Origin: Bdellovibrionaceae bacterium UBA2316
GTDB taxonomy: Bacteria; Bdellovibrionota; Bdellovibrionia; Bdellovibrionales; Bdellovibrionaceae
Assembly: GCA_002345205.1 (NCBI GenBank)
Contig: DDVI01000090.1
Span: 1 to 64,000, forward strand
Length of the DNA stretch: 64,000 nucleotides
Direction of reading: 5' to 3'
The position numbers were made by a program, and so were the translations under genes. This document shows positions 36,868 through 46,545 of this stretch, piece by piece (the first letter of the stretch is position 1; every line of letters starts with the position of its first letter). A model generated the notes under the pieces. That model saw only the letters and a list, made by a program, of their open reading frames with translations. It ran no database searches and was not told the DNA's origin.

Positions 36868-39306
36868 ATGCAGGTTTCATCTAAAGTCGGCAACAAGGCT
36901 GAATCACTACAGAAGTTATCCTCCCATGGTTTTAAAGTGCCGGCGTTCTCTGTTATCGGCGGTGACCTGTACAGACAATTTCGACAAAAATCAAATCGTG
37001 CCGATGTGGTTTCTAAATGGATAGACGAGCAAATTAAAATAGATGCATCAAAGTCCTATGCTGTTAGATCATCCGGCAATAAAGAAGATTCAACACAGGC
37101 ATCGTTTGCCGGTTTATTTTCAACCTATTTAGATGTGCGTGAAAAAAACAATATCGTAGAGTCCGTTTTGAAATGTTGGGATGCAGTTGAAAGTGATCGC
37201 GTACGAGCCTACTGTAAGCAGAAAGAGATCGATCCTGCGAGCTTAGAAATGTCCGTGATTATCCAAGAATATATCGAAGGTGATTTTTCAGGTGTTGTAT
37301 TTACCATGAGTCCACAAAATGGCCATGAAGATCATATTATTCTAGAGTTAGTCAAAGGTAGCGGCGAGAAACTTGTTTCGGGGCAAGTGAATCCAGATTT
37401 TTATGAAATACAGGTATTAGAAACAGATTTTAAGGTTTTAAAAGAGCGGAAAGAGCAAAATGTCTTTTTGGACCAAGTCGCACGTGAGTTATTTTTTAAA
37501 GATCTATTGGTTCAAGTAAAGTCGGTGCAAACCGCATTTCGTGCTCCTCAGGATATAGAGTTTACCGTAAAGTCCGGCGTTATCTATTTTTTGCAATCCC
37601 GTCCAATTACATTTTTCAATTACGCAGGATTTGATTCGGTGTGGACGACGGCTGATTTCCGTGATGGCGGCGTTTCGTCCGCGGTGGTATCACCCATCAT
37701 GTGGTCGTTGTACGGCAATGTGTTTAAGTTTTCGATGGAAGGTTACTTTCACCATTTAGGTTTACTAGGAAAGTTTTCCAAAGACCAATTGAATTGGTAT
37801 CAAGTGCTTTATGGAAAACCGTATTGGAATGTTGAGCTAGTTAAGCAGGTACAGTTACAGTTGCCAGGATTTCGTGAGGATACGTTTGATCAAGATCTAT
37901 CTATTCCTAAAGTGTATGAAGGCCGAGGCCGTGAATCTGGTTGGAGTTTGGGCAAGATTATTAAAGCGATCCCTGTACTGCTTAAAATAAATTCGGGTTT
38001 TTCTAAACAAGAAGCGATTGCCCAGAACTGGATTGATACCTTTGCACAAATTGAAAAGAAATGGCAAGCAACTCACTGGGCCTCTCTTACTGATGAAAAT
38101 TTTCTCCAGCTCTCTAAAGAACTATATAATCAGCACTTTCAATTGGAGTGTGATTACTTTACCACGATCTACAATGCTTCGAATGCTAAAATGTTTTTTC
38201 TTGAAACGCTAACGGGCCTGCAAAAAAAAATCTCAGATGTTCACTATACTGAACTCATTAAAAGTATGGATAACTTATCGGTACTCAGTCCATTAAAATC
38301 ATTGCAAGATATTGCGCTACTGATCCAAAAGGACCCTGCCTTGCAGACTCAGGCTCTTGATATTTTGGATAAGCCAAATCTAACTTCAGATCAGCGGCAT
38401 CTTATGATATTAAGCCTGAACAAAATCGTATCACAAAAGATCACTGATTTTTTTGAGACCTTTTATCACCATAGCACTAAGGAACTTGACTTACGCGTGC
38501 CTCGTTGGGCGGAAGATAAATCATTTTTCTATTCGACTTTGAAATCTACGCTATTGAATCCTATTCGATCAGCAGCGGTTGGGTATGAAAATCCGAGTCT
38601 GGCTAAAATCGAAAATTTCTTTAAAGCGAACGCTATCGCCAGATTGTTAACACGTTCAAAATTTTATAGGCGTCTTGAACGATTAAAAAAATTCCTGTGG
38701 TTACGGGAGGAAGTGCGTGATCGATCGACTCGTATGTATTACTTCCTTCGCCAGTGGTTGCTATTTTTAAATTCCAAATATCAAGTCGACGATATGTTCT
38801 TTTATTTAACAATTGAAGATGCGTTTGCCTACATTGAAAATCCGCCACGTCGAAAACTAATCCAAGCCAAGGCCGCCTACACAAAATCATACGCATTGGG
38901 ATTCGAGCAGTTTAAAAACCCTAACGAAGTCGGATTAAAGGCAAACGCTCAAAAAAAGTCGTCATCCCTTTTATCTGAAACGGTTTTAACGGGTTTAGCG
39001 TGTTCACCGGGCCAAGTCCGTGGCCAAGTTCGTGTTTTAAAATCAATTCATGATTCTGAATCGTTACTCAAAGGTGAAATCATGGTGGTTCCTTATACGG
39101 ATCCAGGGTGGACCCCACTTTTTGGATTGTCGGCTGGAGTTATTACAGAGACGGGTGGACTCTTGTCGCACGCGGCCCTAATTGCCCGTGAATATTCAAT
39201 ACCGGCCGTACTTAATATTCCCGACGCAACGGAAAAATTGAAAACGGGAATGCAGATAGAGCTTGATGGAAGCTCGGGACGTATCTTAATTTTAAATGAT
39301 GTCTGA
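36868..39306 (+). CDS. PEP synthase/rifampicin-phosphotransferase-like protein with ATP-grasp and PEP-utilising domains
   Basis: 812 residues. The N-terminal PPDK/PEPS ATP-binding domain (about 1-245) shows YAVRSSGNKEDSTQASFAG, IIQEYIEGDFSGVVFTMSP and FLQSRPIT. A helical linker region (about 270-690) follows. The C-terminal PEP-utilising mobile domain (about 720-812) has the phosphohistidine site GGLLSHAALIARE (His 768). Such enzymes split ATP into AMP and two phosphates and move one phosphate by the His swivel to pyruvate or, in relatives, to a small molecule. Its substrate here is unknown. It is the first gene of the large cluster, and its end overlaps the next start by 11 bases. Two relatives at 48301 and 59112 lack the ATP half. 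Confidence 0.88.
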   Translation: MQVSSKVGNKAESLQKLSSHGFKVPAFSVIGGDLYRQFRQKSNRADVVSKWIDEQIKIDASKSYAVRSSGNKEDSTQASFAGLFSTYLDVREKNNIVESVLKCWDAVESDRVRAYCKQKEIDPASLEMSVIIQEYIEGDFSGVVFTMSPQNGHEDHIILELVKGSGEKLVSGQVNPDFYEIQVLETDFKVLKERKEQNVFLDQVARELFFKDLLVQVKSVQTAFRAPQDIEFTVKSGVIYFLQSRPITFFNYAGFDSVWTTADFRDGGVSSAVVSPIMWSLYGNVFKFSMEGYFHHLGLLGKFSKDQLNWYQVLYGKPYWNVELVKQVQLQLPGFREDTFDQDLSIPKVYEGRGRESGWSLGKIIKAIPVLLKINSGFSKQEAIAQNWIDTFAQIEKKWQATHWASLTDENFLQLSKELYNQHFQLECDYFTTIYNASNAKMFFLETLTGLQKKISDVHYTELIKSMDNLSVLSPLKSLQDIALLIQKDPALQTQALDILDKPNLTSDQRHLMILSLNKIVSQKITDFFETFYHHSTKELDLRVPRWAEDKSFFYSTLKSTLLNPIRSAAVGYENPSLAKIENFFKANAIARLLTRSKFYRRLERLKKFLWLREEVRDRSTRMYYFLRQWLLFLNSKYQVDDMFFYLTIEDAFAYIENPPRRKLIQAKAAYTKSYALGFEQFKNPNEVGLKANAQKKSSSLLSETVLTGLACSPGQVRGQVRVLKSIHDSESLLKGEIMVVPYTDPGWTPLFGLSAGVITETGGLLSHAALIAREYSIPAVLNIPDATEKLKTGMQIELDGSSGRILILNDV

Positions 39307-41893
39307 AAATCTAACGGATCAATATCAGCACTATGTTAAACCTCAGCTCGGACAGCTGCTACGTATTTTGCGTCTAGATAAAAACTTTCAAAATGCTGAA
39401 GGTGACACGATGACTTATCTATCGGCAGGCAAAGCGATATCTGTTTTTGATTTTTTAGGCGGCTATGGATCGTCCATTCTGGGGCACAACCCTCAGTTTT
39501 TATTAGATGAAGTGGGATTATTTTTTAAAAACAAACGAGTTATTCAAGCCCAGGCGTCGTTACGGTCCGAAACCGCGCGGTTAGGGCAAATAATTCACGA
39601 GCTCGTTTCAAGTGAGCTCCATTCCCAAGATACGTTTATCACGACATTTGCAAGCACGGGCACGGAAGCGACCGAAATAGCGTTGAAGAACGCGATGCTA
39701 ACGTGGCAGCATAAACGCGATCATTTGAAGAAAGAATTATTGTCATTGGCCCAATCCAGTGAACTTGATGAGTTTCAAGTGCAAACCTATCATGCACTTT
39801 TGAGCGAGATTGATTCCACCGTTCCTGTTTTAGTGTCGTTGAGTCGCAGCTATCATGGAAAAACGGCCTCTGCTGTTTTGTCTTCAAGCAGTGATTATTA
39901 TAAAAAAATGTACTCTAACGTTTTATTCAAAACCGTTTTCTTAGATGTTGATAATGATTGGGATTATGTTTTAGCATCACTACGTAAAACTGTTAAACAT
40001 ATTGAATTTAAGGGTAAAGAATTTTCATTTTCGCCGTTTATTGGATTTATATTTGAACCCATTCAGGGCGAAGGTGGTATTCGCCCAGTTCCTGCAGACA
40101 AACTTAAAAAAGCATTTCAGTTTGCAAAAGATATGAACATGCCGACGATTGCGGATGAAATCCAGTCAGGTTTGTTTCGTACGGGGCGTTTATTGGCGTG
40201 CGCGGATATTGATCTGCAGCCGGATATGATTTTACTTGGGAAAAGTCTTGGCGGTGGTTTAGCCAAGATTTCAGCAATGGTGTGCCGCAGTCAGGCTTAC
40301 GTACGTGAGCTTGGTGTTATTCATTCCTCTACATTTGCAGAAGATGACTATTCTTCGCTTTTAGCGATAAAAACATTAGAATATCTAAACTTACACAAGA
40401 AAGATATTCAAGATCGAGCCCACAAATTTGAAGATGAAATTAAAACATTCTTCATGGGTTTGTCTCAAAAGTATCCTCGCTGGATTAAAGACGTTCGAGG
40501 TAAAGGATTCTTTCTAGGTGTCGAGTTCAATTTGCTTGAAAATGAAAATGTACCGACATTGCTGTATTCGTTAGCTGTCAATGGTCACGCGTCGTATTTG
40601 CTGACCAGCTATCTACTTAATAGTCATCAAATTCGAGTGGGTGTGACGTTAAGTTCTCCAGAGACTCTTAGAATCGAACCATCAGCCTTTGTTACGACCG
40701 AAGCCATACTGAAATTGAAATCAGCGTTTTCTGAACTAATGGAAACTTTGGAAACCTATAGTTTGGGAAATCTATTCTCGCATATTTTTGCTAAAGATGA
40801 AATCATTCCTAATCGTCCACCGCTTTTGCAAAAGCCATTGTTGAAAGAACCTGATATTAAGGACGTTGCTTTCTTAGGACATATCATTAACTGGGATCAT
40901 GCTCAGCGATTAGATCCTAGTTTGCGAGATGTAAAAGCGGATCGTTTAAAAAAATTTTTTAAAGCGTATGCCGAATTCAGTAAGCCGTTTCGTTATCATC
41001 AGCAAATTATTGAATCTGCAGATGGGCGAAGAGTTCGTTTGAATCTATACGGTCTTACAGTAGTATCTGATTTTTTTGAGGCCGATATCAAGCGCTCTTC
41101 ACCGATCATGGTGGATACGATTCAAGAGTTTATTGATGAATTGAAAACAGACAACAATGATTATTTAGGTCTTGGCCAATTCACAAGCATCGTGACTCGT
41201 AATGGGACTTTGTTGGATTCAAAAGGCCTTGCAATTACGACGGGAAACAGCCTAACTGCCGGTTTTGCGATCGAAGCCATCGAGTCATACGTCAGTGCCC
41301 GAGGACTGCGGTTTCAAGATTTAAATATCGGGATTGTCGGGTTTGCGGGAAATATTGGTAGGGCTGTAACTCAAACTCTGGGTGCCCACGGTAGTCAACT
41401 GACATTGGTATATAAAGAATCATTCGAAACTAGCCCACGGTTTCAAAACGCAGTTGATGAACTTTTGAATACGGTCGGTATTTCATTTTCGCAAATTCAT
41501 CCAACGGCCGATTTCAATGACCTTAGAAATTGCGATATTGTCGTGCTCGGTACAAACTCGGTCCAAGAGTTACTTCAGCCAGAGCATCTAAAAAAAGGGG
41601 CCGTTGTTGTTGATATTTCCGTTCCATCAAATGTGGCCCGTGCGGTACGCAGTTCTAAAGATTATCTCTACATCTCTGCCGGCCTTGCAAAATTACCAAA
41701 CAAGCAATCAATTAATCATTCGTGGTTACCGTTGTTAAGTGGAGATTGTTTTGCGTGTCTGGCCGAAACAGTTATTCTTGGTCTATCAAATTATGAAGGA
41801 TCGTTTTCTTTAGGTGATATTTCAGTAGATAAAGTTCAGAACATTCGTCAGCTTGCCAAACAACGGGGATTTACCGTTAATCGAAGCTTTTAA
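39296..41893 (+). CDS. Fusion: class III aminotransferase plus acyl-ACP-reductase-like domain
   Basis: 865 residues. Residues about 20-470 are a class III PLP aminotransferase: FEPIQGEGG, ADEIQSGLFRTG and the PLP lysine in LLGKSLGGG (Lys 316). Residues about 520-865 match the cyanobacterial long-chain acyl-ACP reductase: opening LGHIINWDHAQ, LGQFTSIV, TTGNSLTAGFA, Rossmann motif GIVGFAGNIGRAV and CFACLAET, whose Cys 821 aligns with the acyl-accepting Cys of that enzyme. Together the halves could reduce an acyl thioester to an aldehyde and convert it to an amine. The fusion order is inferred from motifs only. It overlaps the PEP-type gene by 11 bases and is 12 bases from the methyltransferase. 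Confidence 0.85.
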   Translation: MMSENLTDQYQHYVKPQLGQLLRILRLDKNFQNAEGDTMTYLSAGKAISVFDFLGGYGSSILGHNPQFLLDEVGLFFKNKRVIQAQASLRSETARLGQIIHELVSSELHSQDTFITTFASTGTEATEIALKNAMLTWQHKRDHLKKELLSLAQSSELDEFQVQTYHALLSEIDSTVPVLVSLSRSYHGKTASAVLSSSSDYYKKMYSNVLFKTVFLDVDNDWDYVLASLRKTVKHIEFKGKEFSFSPFIGFIFEPIQGEGGIRPVPADKLKKAFQFAKDMNMPTIADEIQSGLFRTGRLLACADIDLQPDMILLGKSLGGGLAKISAMVCRSQAYVRELGVIHSSTFAEDDYSSLLAIKTLEYLNLHKKDIQDRAHKFEDEIKTFFMGLSQKYPRWIKDVRGKGFFLGVEFNLLENENVPTLLYSLAVNGHASYLLTSYLLNSHQIRVGVTLSSPETLRIEPSAFVTTEAILKLKSAFSELMETLETYSLGNLFSHIFAKDEIIPNRPPLLQKPLLKEPDIKDVAFLGHIINWDHAQRLDPSLRDVKADRLKKFFKAYAEFSKPFRYHQQIIESADGRRVRLNLYGLTVVSDFFEADIKRSSPIMVDTIQEFIDELKTDNNDYLGLGQFTSIVTRNGTLLDSKGLAITTGNSLTAGFAIEAIESYVSARGLRFQDLNIGIVGFAGNIGRAVTQTLGAHGSQLTLVYKESFETSPRFQNAVDELLNTVGISFSQIHPTADFNDLRNCDIVVLGTNSVQELLQPEHLKKGAVVVDISVPSNVARAVRSSKDYLYISAGLAKLPNKQSINHSWLPLLSGDCFACLAETVILGLSNYEGSFSLGDISVDKVQNIRQLAKQRGFTVNRSF

Positions 41894-41905
41894 AAGAAGG
41901 GAATC

Positions 41906-42550
41906 ATGAGCACAAATGAAGTTCTAAATCAAAAAACAAAAGAACGCTATTCTTTGTATGCGCAGTTTTATCCGATTCTAGCTTTGCTCGCGTACTACAT
42001 TATCTGGCGCGGAAATATCCTTAAGCATATTAAATTCTTTAAAAACTTATTAACTCAAAAAAGTAGTGTCCTTGATATCGCAACTGGCGATGGCAGTTTG
42101 ACGGCCGCCGCCCTGAAGCCGGGAAAAAATAAAAATCTAGAATCATTGGTTTGCTTAGATATCTCCCCGGACATGTTAGAAAAAGCACGTAAGAATCTTA
42201 AGTCACCACCGACCGAGTTCGTTCTTGGCGACGTTGGGAACATGCCATTTAAAGATGGTCAATACTCGTTGATATCCTGCTTTGGAGGTTTGAATTCATT
42301 TCCAGATGTTCCTCTCGCACTTAAAGAAATTCATCGGGTTATGGCCCCACACGGAAAAGTCCGAGGATCAGCCCTATTGTTACCGGCAAGCCCTTGGCGG
42401 CAAAAGAAAATTCACCAGTGGATTGAAGAGGGGTATCAAACGCAAACGATCACAACGGAAAAGTTTAGAAACTGGGTGCGGGAATCGGGATTTAAAATAT
42501 CGATCGAACAACAGATCGGCGATGTGTTGTTGTTTGAACTCGTAAAATAA
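41906..42550 (+). CDS. Class I SAM-dependent methyltransferase
   Basis: 214 residues. Motif I is VLDIATGDGSLTA (about 52), followed by CLDISPDMLEKARKNL and the motif-III-like CFGGLNSFPDVP. A hydrophobic stretch (about 20-40, LALLAYYIIW) ahead of the domain suggests membrane contact, as in lipid methyltransferases of the UbiE/PmtA/BtaB kind. It starts after AAGAAGGGAATC and is the third gene of the plus-strand run, with the aminotransferase-reductase just before. N-methylation of an amine made by that enzyme is a fair guess. The stop codon abuts the stop of the convergent decarboxylase gene with no base between. Confidence 0.85.
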   Translation: MSTNEVLNQKTKERYSLYAQFYPILALLAYYIIWRGNILKHIKFFKNLLTQKSSVLDIATGDGSLTAAALKPGKNKNLESLVCLDISPDMLEKARKNLKSPPTEFVLGDVGNMPFKDGQYSLISCFGGLNSFPDVPLALKEIHRVMAPHGKVRGSALLLPASPWRQKKIHQWIEEGYQTQTITTEKFRNWVRESGFKISIEQQIGDVLLFELVK

Positions 42551-43414
42551 TTATTTGTATTTTATCGCGATCGTTTGTCCGAGTTTGGCAAAGGTTTCAA
42601 TGCCTTGCTCCGAGTAGCTTAGAATTTTTTCTTCAAAATTTAGTTTGGTATCAATTAAGAGTACGGCCGTAGAGCCACCAAACTCAAAATAGCCGAATTC
42701 GTCGCCCTTTAAAAAACGGTCTCCCGCTTTGACAGAAAGCTGGATAGAGCCGATGTATGTTGCGCCAATTAAAATACAGTAAGCACGGACTCCATTATCA
42801 AAAACCAATTCTAAAACGATTCTCTTGTTTTTGATAAACAGATTTTGATCATATTTTAAGGTAACGGGATTGATAGAGTAGAGACGGCCAGATATAGGCG
42901 CGATAGATTTAATAACTCCAGAAAAAGGAAAATGCAGTCGATGATATTCTTTGGGGGATAGTCGTATCACGACGGATTGCCTAATTTCAAATCCTGGCAG
43001 GCAATCAAGCAATTCATTAGGAGTTGTGGTGACGCCTTTAACTGGTAAATGAGCGTTTGAGGAAACTAAGTAGTAGCCTTCAGCGGGAGATGATAATTCC
43101 CATTCATTACGTGAAAATGATCGCGCGTGTGGTTTAAATTTTCTTATAAAGTAGTCATTCAGAGATTGATATTCCACGTTTTCAAAATCAGTATCGTCTA
43201 TGCCGAATTCATACTTGAACGATTCAATTTTTTTTAAACTCCACGAAGATTTTAAATAATGGGATGCAAGTATACTAAATAATGGACGTGAAATGATAGA
43301 GTTTACAACTTTTCCAAGCGTATGGGTAAATAGCCATTCGGCAATGGCGTCTCGTTGATTCTGGAGTGATTCGACTTCGTTTTTGGCTAAGTTATAGAAT
43401 TTAGATTTTTTCAT
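42551..43414 (-). CDS. Phosphatidylserine decarboxylase-like enzyme
   Basis: 287 residues. The family is shown by YHRLHFPFSG (about 155, the conserved His-rich block) and FGYFEFGGSTAVLLID near residue 243. The G-S-T within it is the self-cleavage site at which Ser becomes the pyruvoyl group, giving alpha and beta chains. PSD turns phosphatidylserine into phosphatidylethanolamine at the inner membrane; in this cluster it may instead decarboxylate a serine- or aminocarboxypropyl-bearing lipid head group. It overlaps the BtaA-like gene by 14 bases. No pssA gene is nearby, which argues against a housekeeping role. Confidence 0.85.
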   Translation of the reverse strand: MKKSKFYNLAKNEVESLQNQRDAIAEWLFTHTLGKVVNSIISRPLFSILASHYLKSSWSLKKIESFKYEFGIDDTDFENVEYQSLNDYFIRKFKPHARSFSRNEWELSSPAEGYYLVSSNAHLPVKGVTTTPNELLDCLPGFEIRQSVVIRLSPKEYHRLHFPFSGVIKSIAPISGRLYSINPVTLKYDQNLFIKNKRIVLELVFDNGVRAYCILIGATYIGSIQLSVKAGDRFLKGDEFGYFEFGGSTAVLLIDTKLNFEEKILSYSEQGIETFAKLGQTIAIKYK

Positions 43415-44318
43415 AAACCTTCATTACGTAGGAACCGGTCATTTCTGTTTCCAAGGCCTCTATTTTAGTGCGAACTTCAACTAAACGAGATGATTTTAAA
43501 AGTATCGGGTCAATATAGGATCTAAGAAAAATCTGACCGCTAATCCGAAGACTTTTTTCAAGTGTCGTCACAAGCAAGGACTTTTTGGTATCGCTTAAAT
43601 AGTTTATGACATTAGAAAAAGAAATAAAATCTATTTCATTCGTCTTAGTAGCTAAGAAGTCGACAATGTCGTGTTCGACGTAGTGAATGTCAATTTTTCC
43701 CACATTGTTTTTGGCCGCTACCCAGTTTTTTTCAGGAACGAGCGCTGTAAATGCATCCATCGTTTTTGCATGTCCGTATAGAAACTGCTGCCAAAAAAAA
43801 TTTTGACGATAAGGGGTTGATATAAGTTTCTTAAAAGAAGCTGTCAGATAACTGGCGTAGTTGATGTCTAAAGAGCTATCTTTTTTTAGAACTTTCAAAA
43901 AGTGAGCGTAAGTTTTTACAAACAGGGGCCAACGAAGAGTTTGGGTTAGATCCACATCAGGTTTAAATTGTCCGAAAAAAAACAGACTTAATAAACGAGC
44001 ACGTAAAATACAACTTTGTTCATGTTGCCCACTGTACAGGAAACTTTTAGCTGAAGTCGGATTCAGCTGTTGGACGAAGCTTTCATAGTCGGGCTCATTT
44101 AGTAGATCCAATATTTTTCGTGTATTGTCTAATTGAGCTTTGGACTGATCCACTATGTAGATGGTTTTTATTTGAGAAAGCGACAGAAATGGAAGCAGGC
44201 GAAATCCACTTCCGGCAATACAAGTTATGGTCTTTGCATTCGGTGGAACTATTTTTAGTTCGCAGTTTGGATCTTCGTTTAAAAAAGAATATTTCAGTTT
44301 AGGATTTTTTGTTTTCAA
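43401..44318 (-). CDS. DUF3419/BtaA-like 3-amino-3-carboxypropyl transferase
   Basis: 305 residues. An SAM-binding type start TITCIAGSGFRLLPFLSLSQIKTIYIVDQSKAQLDNTRKI (about 30-70) matches BtaA/DUF3419 proteins, as does the FFFGQF region (about 112) and the closing SLRISGQIFLRSYIDP. BtaA moves the aminocarboxypropyl group of SAM onto diacylglycerol to start betaine-lipid synthesis. With the methyltransferase at 41906 this would recall BtaA-BtaB, but those genes are convergent here and the lipid acceptor is unknown. It overlaps the exporter gene by 20 bases and the decarboxylase by 14, forming one operon. Confidence 0.72.
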   Translation of the reverse strand: MKTKNPKLKYSFLNEDPNCELKIVPPNAKTITCIAGSGFRLLPFLSLSQIKTIYIVDQSKAQLDNTRKILDLLNEPDYESFVQQLNPTSAKSFLYSGQHEQSCILRARLLSLFFFGQFKPDVDLTQTLRWPLFVKTYAHFLKVLKKDSSLDINYASYLTASFKKLISTPYRQNFFWQQFLYGHAKTMDAFTALVPEKNWVAAKNNVGKIDIHYVEHDIVDFLATKTNEIDFISFSNVINYLSDTKKSLLVTTLEKSLRISGQIFLRSYIDPILLKSSRLVEVRTKIEALETEMTGSYVMKVYEKI

Positions 44319-46509
44319 ATGACCTCAATAGCCAAACGTCACCAATTAGCGTAGCGATTAACCCAAAAAACATTAGCAGTCCAAACTCTTTGGGTGGGTG
44401 GAAATACGAAAACAGGAAAAGCAACGACGATAAGGACATGATCGCTAAGCAAATGGTCGCGCCACCCGCAAGCTCGTCCAGCCCGCTAGAAATGCCCTTG
44501 TTTCTATTTACGAGTAAGAAATTTATTGCATTGTCTCCGGCCAGCCCGACCAGAATACTTGCGAAAATACTAATTAGAAAATTCAATGGCATTTGCAGCG
44601 CGATCACGACAAAAAACATCAACGCCGGCCCCCAGAAGGAGGACAAAATGACGGGTATAATTTGTTTCTGTGCATTTACGGCTAAGCAAATCCAAGCGAT
44701 AATAAGGCCGACGTGCCAGATGCTTAGAAAAAAACTTTCATACAGCGTTTTTGGGACTAGAGACAACAAGTCTAAATGTTTAACCAAACCTGAGGCAACC
44801 TGACATCGATTTTCCGTACAAAACTGTCTAAGTCCGGTAATGCTTGAATTTACGCCACTAACGTCCAAACTGTCGATGTAAACTAGGATTCGCCTACGAC
44901 CTTTTTTATCTTCATAACGTTCGTAAGTAGGATCATTTTCCCATTCGATTTTTACAAGTGGTTTTACGTTTTCAGGAATAGTGGTATTTAATTCATCAAG
45001 AGCTAGTAATCCGCTTTCGATGTGTTTGACAAATTTATATTCAGAGATTTTTTTGATTGCCTCTCGAACCTGGTTATCATCAACACCGCTATCGAAAACA
45101 ACACTAGTCGAAGACTGCCAGCCGCGTGTTTCAGAAATATAATTTATTGTTTTTCTAATGTGTTTGTCCGGTGAAAATATGGAATAGAAATGTTCATTGG
45201 TATTAATAAAAAAAGCACCCACAATTGCTAAAATGTAAACAGAAAGTAAATATTTGCTTTTCTTAAATGAGAGATTGTTAATCTGAATTTTATTGGCCCA
45301 CTTTATTCCCATCGCCTTTTCAGGGTTTACCCAAGACCCTTTGAACTTAAAAAGTGAATAAATAGCCGGGGTGAAACAGAACAATATAATCCACTCCATA
45401 CCGGCACCGATCGCGGCCCAAAGACCCAATTTTTCAATCGAGGCCAAGTCTGAAACCATAAGCGAGGCAAAGCCAATCATTGTGGTTAAGGACGTCATCG
45501 CGCTAGGTAGTATAAGTCGGCGATGGGCCGTGCGAAATTTATTCTTTAACATCAGAGTTGAGACAAAAATGAAATCTTCTAACGTCGCTACACCGAGGAT
45601 CATAAATAAACTATCTGATAAAGCGTCGGAGGTCGAGCCAACCATTGCTTTGAAGGACATAAGCAGCGAATAGCCCAGAATCAAGTTAGTGCAATATATA
45701 ATTCCCGATAGCCAAGTTCCAAAGGAGAGACGACATAAAACTAAAATCATTAGGCAGAACGCGAAATTAATCCATTGAGTCGTATCCATACCATACAACA
45801 CCTCAGAGATATATTCTGCATTTCCAATGTAAGAGAAATCGGTATGCTGCCCGAACCTTTCCTCTAATTGTTTTTTGATTTCATCCAAAGACTTGGGGTC
45901 AAAGTTGCCGTATTTAAAATTTTTCGATTCCTCAAAAGAAATATTAATAACAATATCATTTGATCGGCCGACAAAGATTTTTCCCCAGGCAGACGATTTT
46001 AATCGTTCTAGAGATATAATTTTTTCGGTCGAGTTTTGACAATCGAGCTGAATATAGCGGGGATAGTACAATATCTTGTCTTCAAACTTAGCTTCTCGAA
46101 TACTAAAGCTTGAACTCAAGGATTCAACTGACAAAGTATTGGCTAAATTAAAGTTTATATACGTGCGAAGATCGCAGAGTTGTCGTTCCGACCACTCGTT
46201 TGATTTACTACGGGCGAGTATGGTTACACTTGGCTTTTCCTTGAAGTTATCTTTTAGATACTGATACGTCTCGGCGCTGGGTAAACCTTTTGCGTCCATG
46301 TCGTCAGCCGACAGTTCGACTTTTAGGTTACCGATGTTAAAATAAATTATCATCAATACGGCCACTATTGAGCCTGCCCAAAGGACTGGGTGTCGAACCG
46401 AGTGTCGATGAATCAGCAATAAAACGTAGTGCAGCCAACGTAAAATTTTTCTAGAGATGACTGATAGTGCGGAAACAAGTACGTCAATTCGGCTAGGTGA
46501 TGTGGGCAT
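44299..46509 (-). CDS. MMPL/RND-family membrane transporter
   Basis: 736 residues with about twelve membrane spans in two repeats and two periplasmic loops. The first span is near residue 43-61. The TM4-type motifs are TLEDFIFVSTLMLKN (first half) and GLAGDNAINFLLVNRNKG (second half, Gly-Asp typical of RND). It resembles MMPL and hydrophobe/amphiphile exporters that move lipids or polyketides to the outer leaflet. As first gene of the minus-strand trio with a BtaA-like transferase and a decarboxylase, it is the likely exporter of the cluster's lipid product. A large palindrome lies 37 bases upstream of its start. Confidence 0.88.
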   Translation of the reverse strand: MPTSPSRIDVLVSALSVISRKILRWLHYVLLLIHRHSVRHPVLWAGSIVAVLMIIYFNIGNLKVELSADDMDAKGLPSAETYQYLKDNFKEKPSVTILARSKSNEWSERQLCDLRTYINFNLANTLSVESLSSSFSIREAKFEDKILYYPRYIQLDCQNSTEKIISLERLKSSAWGKIFVGRSNDIVINISFEESKNFKYGNFDPKSLDEIKKQLEERFGQHTDFSYIGNAEYISEVLYGMDTTQWINFAFCLMILVLCRLSFGTWLSGIIYCTNLILGYSLLMSFKAMVGSTSDALSDSLFMILGVATLEDFIFVSTLMLKNKFRTAHRRLILPSAMTSLTTMIGFASLMVSDLASIEKLGLWAAIGAGMEWIILFCFTPAIYSLFKFKGSWVNPEKAMGIKWANKIQINNLSFKKSKYLLSVYILAIVGAFFINTNEHFYSIFSPDKHIRKTINYISETRGWQSSTSVVFDSGVDDNQVREAIKKISEYKFVKHIESGLLALDELNTTIPENVKPLVKIEWENDPTYERYEDKKGRRRILVYIDSLDVSGVNSSITGLRQFCTENRCQVASGLVKHLDLLSLVPKTLYESFFLSIWHVGLIIAWICLAVNAQKQIIPVILSSFWGPALMFFVVIALQMPLNFLISIFASILVGLAGDNAINFLLVNRNKGISSGLDELAGGATICLAIMSLSSLLFLFSYFHPPKEFGLLMFFGLIATLIGDVWLLRSFENKKS

Positions 46510-46545
46510 GAATTGAAGTCTAATTTATATTGTGAGACAATCAAC

